A stretch of 64,000 bases of DNA from Achromobacter spanius (lineage in GTDB: Bacteria > Pseudomonadota > Gammaproteobacteria > Burkholderiales > Burkholderiaceae_B): positions 1,922,001-1,986,000 of the forward strand of contig NZ_CP034689.1 in the NCBI RefSeq assembly GCF_003994415.1. The letters are read 5' to 3'. A program made the translations under genes and the position numbers. Under the pieces are notes generated by a model, which was not told where the DNA came from, did no database searches, and was given only the letters and a program-made list of their open reading frames with translations. Positions 54,511-60,153 of this stretch are shown piece by piece. The first letter of the stretch is position 1. Each line of letters starts with the position of its first letter.

Positions 54511-54529
54511 CCCCCGGGCGGACCGGGGG
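54511..54529 (-). terminator. Hairpin after the small lipoprotein gene
   Basis: CCCCCGG pairs with CCGGGGG around a 5-base loop, and minus-strand reading gives CTTT after it. It lies 12 bases past the small lipoprotein stop. The T tract is weak, so this may be an attenuator rather than a full terminator. Confidence 0.45.
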
Positions 54530-54540
54530 AAGGGTTTGCC

Positions 54541-54645
54541 TTAGCTGGGTAGTATCGGCAGGGTTGCGCAACCCGCCAGGCAGGCGCAAACGCAGACGTA
54601 GAACACGGTTCGCAGAACGACCCGTAGAATGGTTTTCAGTGGCAT
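54541..54645 (-). CDS. Small phage lipoprotein, 34 residues
   Basis: ATG at 54645 opens a 34-codon frame whose product is a lipoprotein precursor: basic start (MPLKTILRVVLRTVF), hydrophobic core, and lipobox LAGC, with only about ten residues after the cysteine. Very short phage lipoproteins of this kind include Rz1-like and exclusion proteins; here its left-arm place argues for the latter type or neither. Confidence 0.5.
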   Translation of the reverse strand: MPLKTILRVVLRTVFYVCVCACLAGCATLPILPS

Positions 54646-54731
54646 GGTTGACCTACTTTGATTGCCCCGAGGGCGACAAAGTAGATAGCGGAACGACTTT
54701 AAACCGCTGGTAGGGTCATTCGTTTGGGCTG

Positions 54732-54806
54732 CTATTTGTTGATGCTGCTGCCGAAGTTGAATGCGTCGATGAGTTCTTCGATGAAACGGATGATCATGGC
54801 GACCAT
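54732..54806 (-). CDS. 24-residue amphipathic phage peptide
   Basis: ATG at 54806, preceded by GGAG nine bases earlier, opens a 24-codon frame: MVAMIIRFIEELIDAF, then NFGSSINK. The first sixteen residues form an amphipathic or membrane-seeking helix. It would be the first gene of the leftward arm. Confidence 0.42.
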   Translation of the reverse strand: MVAMIIRFIEELIDAFNFGSSINK

Positions 54807-54952
54807 GGTGAAAGCTCCGGGGTGGGGGTAGGGTTGCTGAGGGATCGGGCAGCGCCTGCCGATGCCCCGCGCGCGGGGCATCGGGAGATACCGGGATGAA
54901 TTGCGTGGCCACATCGCTCTAACTAGAATCCGACCACTTGGAGGAAAGAGTG

Positions 54953-55642
54953 ATGAGCAAAAAACTTACCTGGATCGGAATTGCGATTACTGCGGCGTAC
55001 CTAGTCGCCGCAGCCTTGTTGGGGTGGGGCGAATGGGACAAGTTTTCGGATATGAAGCCCAATGAGGTTGGGGACTTTCTAGCCGGCGTTGTCGGGCCAT
55101 TGGCTCTTCTATGGCTGATCCTTGGCTACTTTCAACAGGGAGAGGAACTCAAGCAAAGTACCGAGGCGCTGCGATTGCAGGCCGAAGAGTTGCGAAGTTC
55201 CGTTGAGCAGCAGCATGCCTTAGTTGAGGTCACCAAATTGCAGGTAAATGCTCAAATTGAAGCCTTTGAGCGTGAAAGGGAGGAACAGAGAAGAGCTCTG
55301 TCTCCCTTATTCATCTTGGCGCATGCGGGTGGCTATGGTTCTGGCGATGGGCAGCAATATAAGTTCTCGCTACGCAACCACGGCGCGACGGTCACCCAAT
55401 TCACTGCATGGTTCGAGGGAAGGAAAAATACTCCTCCTCAGCTGTCGAAAGATGTGCTCCCTCATCAGGGGGAGCTCACTTTTTCTTTCGCGGATAAACG
55501 TGAAGACTTGACACCAATGCTTGTCCGCATGGCCTTTATGGACGGCGGCGGGCACCGGGGTGTTCGGACGTTTAGCGTGGGTTTCTCACCTTCTAAAGAA
55601 CCCATGCTCAATGATGTATCGGTCACCGCGTTGCCGGACTAA
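54953..55642 (+). CDS. Membrane-anchored coiled-coil moron protein, 229 residues
   Basis: A plus-strand gene between the left operon and its promoter. Two N-terminal helices (WIGIAITAAYLVAAALLGW and FLAGVVGPLALLWLILGYFQ) are followed by a coiled coil (QSTEALRLQAEELRSSVEQQ onward to about residue 115) and a C-terminal beta-rich domain (QYKFSLRNHGATVTQFTAWF). GGAGGAAAG supports the start at 54953. It is AT-richer than its neighbours. I do not know its function; lysogenic cargo such as exclusion or defence is an inference from position. Confidence 0.78.
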   Translation: MSKKLTWIGIAITAAYLVAAALLGWGEWDKFSDMKPNEVGDFLAGVVGPLALLWLILGYFQQGEELKQSTEALRLQAEELRSSVEQQHALVEVTKLQVNAQIEAFEREREEQRRALSPLFILAHAGGYGSGDGQQYKFSLRNHGATVTQFTAWFEGRKNTPPQLSKDVLPHQGELTFSFADKREDLTPMLVRMAFMDGGGHRGVRTFSVGFSPSKEPMLNDVSVTALPD

Positions 55643-55917
55643 CACCGCAAACGAGGTGCTTAGCCGGCTTGATCGGTTTAGGTAGACACGGCACTTGGCG
55701 ATGGCCGCGACCTGCATTCAGCGGCTGGATGAAGAGGCCGGGGTTATCGTCGCCACGCCCGGCTGGGCGTTACCTGGGCGCGCTGGCCCATGCACACAGG
55801 GTCCGGGGGCGCACTGGCGCCTGGTTGTCCTGTTTCGCCCTTCCTCCCTCTCGGGGGCGGGCGGCCTAAGTTGTTAAAGAGCGGTGCATGGTGTGTTTCA
55901 GCCGATGCATGCGTGCA
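55643..55917. other. Gap without a supported gene
   Basis: The stretch between the moron gene and the left operators has one open plus-strand frame (55701-55877, about 58 codons) with a Pro/Gly-rich product and no good ribosome-binding site. I do not call it a gene. The gap is the leader of the leftward promoter when read on the minus strand. Confidence 0.5.
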
Positions 55918-55945
55918 GTATTACCGAAACGGTAATATTGGTCAA
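55918..55945 (-). promoter_or_regulatory. Leftward early promoter (PL-like)
   Basis: On the minus strand TTGACC (55945-55940) and TAATAC (55923-55918) are separated by 16 bases. The first operator sits on the -10 side and the second touches the -35 box, so repressor binding would block it. Its transcript would run left into the early arm and antisense through the 54953-55642 gene. Confidence 0.7.
55921..55935. promoter_or_regulatory. Left operator 1
   Basis: TTACC-GAAAC-GGTAA, a perfect dyad with half-site TTACC; the symmetry extends two more bases on each side. It overlaps the -10 region of the leftward promoter. Confidence 0.82.
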
Positions 55946-55958
55946 ACCAAAAAGGTAA
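55944..55958. promoter_or_regulatory. Left operator 2
   Basis: AAACC-AAAAA-GGTAA: the right half matches the consensus and the left half deviates at two positions. It overlaps the -35 box of the leftward promoter. Confidence 0.72.
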
Positions 55959-55976
55959 TTTGTCCATTGCATTTGT

Positions 55977-55991
55977 TTACCAATTAGGTAA
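55977..55991. promoter_or_regulatory. Left operator 3
   Basis: TTACC-AATTA-GGTAA, a perfect match to the consensus, 33 bases centre-to-centre from operator 2. Confidence 0.8.
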
Positions 55992-56087
55992 TTTCGATAG
56001 CCGCACCTGCGCAACAGCGCCTCGCGGCCAGGTCAGACGGACGAAAAAAAGCCGCCCGTAGGCGGCTGATTCAGTGGGTGAGACGCT

Positions 56088-57164
56088 TTACAGCAAGCGC
56101 TGATCGACCCCATTTCGTAGGTCGTATGGCGACCAGAGGATCCGTCCCACAATGCGCACATCGCGGCCGTCCTCCTTTTCCAAAGGGAAGGGCGGATACG
56201 CGGGGTTCAGAGACTTGGCGAGCCAGGTGCCGTCACGTTCGCGAGAGATGCACTTCACGATCATCTTGCCGCCATGGTTGATGGCGTAGACCGTGCGCGG
56301 ATCAATCAGTCGGACGTCCGTCACCGCCTCTTCATAAAACAGCATCGGCCCTTCATTACGAATAACCGGCTCCATGCTGTCGCCGTCCGCATACACAATC
56401 TTCATGCGCTCGATCGGAAGCTTGAACGATTCCAAGAATGATCGGCGCAGAAGGATTTCGCCGATAGCCGTCTCTTCGTAGTTCTCGATGCCCAGCTTCC
56501 CAGCGGCGAGCCTGACATCGAGTTCGGGCACCGAAAGGAATTCTTGGTCATTTGCTGAATAGCCGGCGCGCGGGACATGCCCGACGTTCGCGGCATGGCT
56601 GATCCGCAATGATTGGACTGCTCGCTCTGTCTGTTGGGTCGTCGTCCCACCGTCCCAGGGAGCCACAGGCAGGCCGGCAATGCGCATCGGAAATTCATCG
56701 GTCCCGTCGTCGGCATAGAGGCCGCCACGCAAGACACGCGGAGCGTTGGCTTCGGGCGGCCGGGGCGGAGCAGCTACCTTAATGCCCAGGTTCAACTGAG
56801 CAATCGCCAAAGCCATAGCCCCTTCGAGCGCGCTCAATTGCCCTGCGGGTAAAGCCCGAACGGCAGCTTCTGCTATTGAAGGGAACGGCCAAGGGCGAGC
56901 ATCGCTCGGGGCCTTTGCGTCGTCGTCGCGTACCGGTGTGTGATCGGCGTCCATCCAATTATTCGGAAGCCCAAACGCTTCCTCCATCTTGCGCGCGGCT
57001 CGGTCGCCAATGTCCTTCTTGCCGGTCGCATAGCGACTCACAAGGGAAGGCGTGGAGTACTCAAGGCGCGTGGCGGCCTCGGTCTGATTGCCGGAGCATT
57101 TTTCCTCGATGGCGCGAGCGAAGTTCGCCCGGCGGATTTCTTTGATGGACTTCATGGTGGTCAT
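56088..57164 (-). CDS. CI-like prophage repressor with S24 peptidase domain
   Basis: A 358-residue protein. The N-terminal helix-turn-helix (GNQTEAATRLEYSTPSLVSR, residues ~25-44) would bind the TTACC-N5-GGTAA operators. The C-terminal LexA-like S24 domain has the nucleophile S263 in YADGDSMEP and the probable general base K304 (GGKMIVKCIS). Ala-Gly pairs at 200-201 (PRAGYS) and 230-region are candidate self-cleavage sites. An AGG site precedes the start at 57164. It holds the prophage silent and is probably cleaved in the SOS response. Confidence 0.92.
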   Translation of the reverse strand: MTTMKSIKEIRRANFARAIEEKCSGNQTEAATRLEYSTPSLVSRYATGKKDIGDRAARKMEEAFGLPNNWMDADHTPVRDDDAKAPSDARPWPFPSIAEAAVRALPAGQLSALEGAMALAIAQLNLGIKVAAPPRPPEANAPRVLRGGLYADDGTDEFPMRIAGLPVAPWDGGTTTQQTERAVQSLRISHAANVGHVPRAGYSANDQEFLSVPELDVRLAAGKLGIENYEETAIGEILLRRSFLESFKLPIERMKIVYADGDSMEPVIRNEGPMLFYEEAVTDVRLIDPRTVYAINHGGKMIVKCISRERDGTWLAKSLNPAYPPFPLEKEDGRDVRIVGRILWSPYDLRNGVDQRLL

Positions 57165-57175
57165 TGGACCTGGGT

Positions 57176-57190
57176 TTACCTTATAGGTAA
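57176..57190. promoter_or_regulatory. Right operator 1
   Basis: TTACC-TTATA-GGTAA, a perfect consensus site 12 bases ahead of the repressor start codon, suitable for autoregulation of the repressor gene. Confidence 0.82.
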
Positions 57191-57192
57191 AT

Positions 57193-57207
57193 AAACCGAA
57201 TGGGTAA
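57193..57207. promoter_or_regulatory. Right operator 2
   Basis: AAACC-GAATG-GGTAA, with the same two-base left-half deviation as left operator 2. It lies 17 bases centre-to-centre from right operator 1. Confidence 0.75.
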
Positions 57208-57213
57208 CTTCGT

Positions 57214-57243
57214 TTGGTTGATCTATTACCAAAAAGGTAATAG
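57214..57243 (+). promoter_or_regulatory. Rightward early promoter (PR-like)
   Basis: TTGGTT at 57214-57219 and TAATAG at 57238-57243, with an 18-base spacer. The -10 box lies on right operator 3, the same geometry as on the left side. The start of transcription would be only a few bases before the Cro-like ATG at 57255. Confidence 0.55.
57226..57240. promoter_or_regulatory. Right operator 3
   Basis: TTACC-AAAAA-GGTAA, a perfect consensus site overlapping the -10 box of the rightward promoter. The 33-base distance from right operator 2 equals that between left operators 2 and 3. Confidence 0.82.
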
Positions 57244-57254
57244 CATCCTGGCTT

Positions 57255-57527
57255 ATGAATATCGCCAAACCCAAACCGAGCTTCAAGGCCTTCTACCTCG
57301 CCCTTTCGTCTGACGATCGGGCGAAGTTCGCGAGGCGGGCCTGCACGACCGTCGCGTACATCGAAACGCACCTCCTGTACGCCCGCAAGGTGCCTCGTAA
57401 GGGAACGATGGATGCGCTGTGGAAAGCGAGCCAGGAGTTTGGCGCGCCTTTCGATCACGGCGAGTTGCTCGGCTTTTTCTACGGTGGTCCCAAGCCCCAC
57501 GAGCCTCTCGCGCCTACGTCACCGTAA
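57255..57527 (+). CDS. Cro-like regulator, 90 residues
   Basis: A small basic protein starting MNIAKPKPSFKAFYLALSSD, with a probable helix-turn-helix (DRAKFARRACTTVAYIETHL). It is divergent from the repressor and lies just past the right operators, the classical Cro place. Fold assignment is by position and helix pattern. Confidence 0.72.
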   Translation: MNIAKPKPSFKAFYLALSSDDRAKFARRACTTVAYIETHLLYARKVPRKGTMDALWKASQEFGAPFDHGELLGFFYGGPKPHEPLAPTSP

Positions 57528-57547
57528 GACCCTTATGGAGAGCCCCG

Positions 57548-57646
57548 ATGGATAGCGCCAATTCGCCGGTCACGCCGGCAGACCAGCCGGCCCAGGTGCC
57601 GCAGACGTCCGACGACAAGGCCCAGATCGGCCCGTTGGATGTCTGA
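57548..57646 (+). CDS. Small phage protein, 32 residues
   Basis: ATG at 57548, preceded by GGAG, opens a 32-codon frame with a Ser/Pro/Gln-rich product starting MDSANSPVTPADQPAQVPQT. It is disordered in style and lies between the Cro-like and CII-like genes. Real but low-information if expressed. Confidence 0.38.
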   Translation: MDSANSPVTPADQPAQVPQTSDDKAQIGPLDV

Positions 57647-57728
57647 AGTTCGATTTCCATGCTTCACATCTTAGGGACGGTGGAGTGCCGCCGAAACCCT
57701 GATATTTCCCGATTCCAAGGTATGCCCG

Positions 57729-58244
57729 ATGACCAGCCGCCTGAAATCCCACCACTGGCTTGATGTTCTTTACAACGATGTGCGCAATGCGCCCGGCGGC
57801 GTCAAGGACGCGGCCACCTTTTTGACTGAGCGACGGGGCAAGCGCATCCATTACGAATCGCTGCGCGCCAAGTTGAGCGGCCAAGAGGGCGAGTCGATCA
57901 CGTTCGAAATGGCGGACCTGCTGACCGAATGGCTGGCGCAGAAGGCCGGGGGCGCTGAAGTAGCCCACCGCTGGGCGCAGACCTACGCGATGGTCGAGCA
58001 TGGGCTCACCTGCTTGGACGTGCCGCCGCCGCCAACGGAGGGCTGGCCCGACGAATTGAAGGCTATCCACGAAAAGGTGCTGAAGGTAGGCGCCACGGTC
58101 GGAGGCTTGAATGCGTCGACCCTAGAAGCGATGGCGGACGGCCAAATCGACCCCGATGAGCGGAGCGCGCTGTACACGCTTTTCATGGACTTGGCCGTCT
58201 TGGCGTTCCGTGGCGCTCGCAATGTGTCGAGGGTGCAATGCTGA
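57729..58244 (+). CDS. Phage regulatory protein, CII family
   Basis: A 171-residue protein with an N-terminal region (LYNDVRNAPGGVKDAATFLT, then YESLRAKLSGQEGESITFEM) that matches the phage regulatory CII / CP76-type family, which act as activators in the lysis-lysogeny choice. The C-terminal third is helical. It overlaps the next gene by seven bases. Confidence 0.78.
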   Translation: MTSRLKSHHWLDVLYNDVRNAPGGVKDAATFLTERRGKRIHYESLRAKLSGQEGESITFEMADLLTEWLAQKAGGAEVAHRWAQTYAMVEHGLTCLDVPPPPTEGWPDELKAIHEKVLKVGATVGGLNASTLEAMADGQIDPDERSALYTLFMDLAVLAFRGARNVSRVQC

Positions 58245-58543
58245 CCCGTGGAGCTTCTGGTGTACTCGTGCGGGCGCGTATCGCGTCCACGGAGCGTAAG
58301 GGGGCGGCGCTGTCGCGCGCGGCTGCAATGATGTGCAACGGCGCGAAGTTTCAGCGGTGGGTTGTTTCCCGCGTTGGCGCCGCCCCCGAGGGCGTTTCAG
58401 CCCAGCAGCACGCAGCACAGTTCGTCCGCGATGCGTGCGGTATCACAAGCCGCGCCGAGTTGGATCACAACCCCAAAGCGGCCACGCTCTTCCATGAGGC
58501 CGTGCGCAAGCCCTTTGTGGACTGGAGCGGCGTCTATGACTGA
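58238..58543 (+). CDS. Phage protein of unknown function, 101 residues
   Basis: A basic protein beginning MLTRGASGVLVRARIASTER, with FQRWVVSRVGAAPEGVSAQQ in the middle and LDHNPKAATLFHEAVRKPFV near the C terminus. The family is not recognised. It overlaps neighbours at both ends, typical for early phage genes. Confidence 0.6.
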   Translation: MLTRGASGVLVRARIASTERKGAALSRAAAMMCNGAKFQRWVVSRVGAAPEGVSAQQHAAQFVRDACGITSRAELDHNPKAATLFHEAVRKPFVDWSGVYD

Positions 58544-58841
58544 CTGCCTCCACATGTTCCGCGGCTACCGCGTGCCGGCCGAGACGGTGGAAGCCGTCAA
58601 GCAAGCCATCATCGACACGCCGCGCCGCGTCGATATCAAGGCGCTACAAGAAATCGTCCAGCCCGCTCTGGTGCCGGTGGACCCGTGGCCCAGCACGTCG
58701 CGTGCTGTTGCAGCGGCCCGCGCGGTTGAGTCGTTCCTGTTCGATGCGACCCAGGCCGGCCTGGTCAAGCGTCACACAAACGGCTGGAAGTTCCCGTACT
58801 GGTGGCGGGTTAAAGCTTCGTCGGGGGCGCAATGTCCTTGA
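58536..58841 (+). CDS. Phage protein of unknown function, 101 residues
   Basis: A helical protein starting MTDCLHMFRGYRVPAETVEA and ending in an aromatic, basic segment (HTNGWKFPYWWRVKASSG). Its start overlaps the preceding gene by eight bases. The family is not recognised; the C-terminal tryptophan cluster suggests nucleic-acid contact. Confidence 0.58.
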   Translation: MTDCLHMFRGYRVPAETVEAVKQAIIDTPRRVDIKALQEIVQPALVPVDPWPSTSRAVAAARAVESFLFDATQAGLVKRHTNGWKFPYWWRVKASSGAQCP

Positions 58842-59332
58842 TGCGCCGCACCCCCCTCAAGAACAAGACGCCGATGAAGCGCAGCGCCACGCCGATGATG
58901 CGCGCTGCGCCGATTCGGACCACCCCAATGCCGCCGCCCCGTGCCGCCATCAAGGCGCGCAAGAAGCGCAAGAAGAAGCCCAAGACCGTCTACCGCAACC
59001 CCGCGCTGTTGGCGCTTGCCAAGGGCGAGGAATGCCTCACGCGGGTTCCCAGCTACTGCTGGGGCGGAACTGAAAGCACGGTATCGGCCCATTCGAATCG
59101 GACGCGAGACGGCAAGGGGAAAGGCATCAAGGCTCATGACTGGGCCATCGCGTTCGCCTGCGGCGGGTGCCATTTCTTCCTGGACCAGTCCAAGGCTCCG
59201 AGAGAAATGAAGCTGAGCTATTTCATCCCTGGCTTGCGTCTTACGCGCCAGCGAATCATGGACTTGGGTAAATGGCCCGCTGAAGCCGAAGCCGGCTATC
59301 AGAATTTGTATGGAGGGGCATCGACCCTATGA
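58832..59332 (+). CDS. DUF1364-type phage protein (putative nuclease)
   Basis: A 166-residue protein with a very basic Lys/Arg/Pro-rich N-terminal third. A zinc-binding core follows, made of CLTRVPSYCWGG (residues ~69-80), AHSNRTRDGKGKGIKAHDWA and FACGGCHFFLDQ. The layout is that of DUF1364, a lambda NinX-style HNH-like family. Nuclease activity is a family-level suggestion. Confidence 0.75.
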   Translation: MSLMRRTPLKNKTPMKRSATPMMRAAPIRTTPMPPPRAAIKARKKRKKKPKTVYRNPALLALAKGEECLTRVPSYCWGGTESTVSAHSNRTRDGKGKGIKAHDWAIAFACGGCHFFLDQSKAPREMKLSYFIPGLRLTRQRIMDLGKWPAEAEAGYQNLYGGASTL

Positions 59333-60153
59333 GCACCATCGTAATGTCGGCCTGCTGGCCGCTACAGACCAAAACGCCAGCTCAGAAGGCTGTATTGATG
59401 AGCATGGCGGATAACGCGAACGATGAGGGCGTGTGCTGGCCCTCCGTCGCCTACATCGTGATGCGCACCTGCGCTGGTGAGCGGACCGTCCAGGATGCCA
59501 TCAAGTGGCTGATCAAGTATGGCGCTATCAGCGTCTCCAGGCGGACAGGCCGGTCCACGGTGTACACGATCACCCCCGCGAAATTCGCACCCCCGCAGGA
59601 TTCGCACCCCCGCGAAATTCGCACCCCCGCAGATTCCGCACCCCCGCAAGAATCGCACCCCCGCGAATCTCGCACCCCCGCAACTGCCGCACCCCCACCC
59701 CCGCAGGATTCGCACCTCAGAGGTGCGAATGCCGCACCCAGAACCGTCATAGAACCTAAAGATGAACCGTCATTAAAAGAATCCCCCAGACCCCCAGAGG
59801 GGGCTTCGGGCCGTGGACGGAAAAAGAACGCGGTTTCGTTCAAGACGTTCGTCGATGCCTGCCAAGCCAATGGCGAGAAGGTCATCGGTGATTACCAGCC
59901 GGTGCTGGACTACTGCGAACAAGCAAAGCTGCCTGTGGAGTTCGTGAACCTGTGCTGGGCCGAGTTCAAGCGGCGGCACCTTCCGGGCGGAACGGCCGAG
60001 GGCAAGCGGTACACGGACTGGCGGCGGGCGTTCCTGAACTGCGTGCAGGGCAACTGGTACGGCATATGGTTTGCCGACAAGGCCACCGGCGCGTTTGCAT
60101 TGACCACCAAGGGTGTCCAGGCTGAGAACGTCGTCAAGGGGGCGGAGCAATGA
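59329..60153 (+). CDS. O-like phage replication protein
   Basis: A 274-residue protein. The N terminus (WPLQTKTPAQKAVLMSMADN, then WLIKYGAISVSRRTGRSTVY) is a winged helix that would bind the origin. The middle is a repetitive, Pro-rich linker encoded by the 17-bp iterons, and the C-terminal part (FKTFVDACQANGEKVIGDYQ) looks like the helicase-contact domain of phage replication proteins. It is directly followed by dnaB, overlapping by four bases. The role as initiator is inferred from place and origin content. Confidence 0.8.
   Translation: MSTIVMSACWPLQTKTPAQKAVLMSMADNANDEGVCWPSVAYIVMRTCAGERTVQDAIKWLIKYGAISVSRRTGRSTVYTITPAKFAPPQDSHPREIRTPADSAPPQESHPRESRTPATAAPPPPQDSHLRGANAAPRTVIEPKDEPSLKESPRPPEGASGRGRKKNAVSFKTFVDACQANGEKVIGDYQPVLDYCEQAKLPVEFVNLCWAEFKRRHLPGGTAEGKRYTDWRRAFLNCVQGNWYGIWFADKATGAFALTTKGVQAENVVKGAEQ
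59570..59705. repeat. 17-bp iteron array inside the replication gene
   Basis: Eight copies of a GCACCCCCGC core start at 59570, 59587, 59604, 59621, 59638, 59655, 59672 and 59689, exactly 17 bases apart; the first has T for the leading G and the last is degenerate (CCCCAC). The spacers are 7 bases, often of the type GAAATTC or AGGATTC. This is the form of an initiator-bound replication origin. Confidence 0.85.
59708..59730. repeat. Perfect 23-bp palindrome beside the iterons
   Basis: Two 11-base arms (ATTCGCACCTC and its complement) surround a single A. It starts three bases after the last iteron and its arm contains the iteron-like TTCGCACC. An A-rich stretch (about 59749-59790) follows, as would suit origin opening. 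Confidence 0.85.

Noticed and set aside
55701..55877. 58-codon plus-strand frame before the left operators
   Set aside because: No ribosome-binding site and a Pro/Gly-rich product without conserved character; kept as an unsupported frame.
56088..57500. Extended N terminus for the repressor frame
   Set aside because: The extension crosses the right operators and the Cro-like gene; the start at 57164 has a ribosome-binding site and begins the helix-turn-helix domain.
59570..59705. CRISPR array
   Set aside because: Repeats of 10 bases with 7-base spacers inside a coding gene do not fit a CRISPR array; the exact 17-base period next to a helicase gene fits iterons.
59362..59885. Minus-strand frames with Cys/Gly repeats across the iterons
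   Set aside because: They are the complement of the 17-bp repeat array and carry no start signals or domains.
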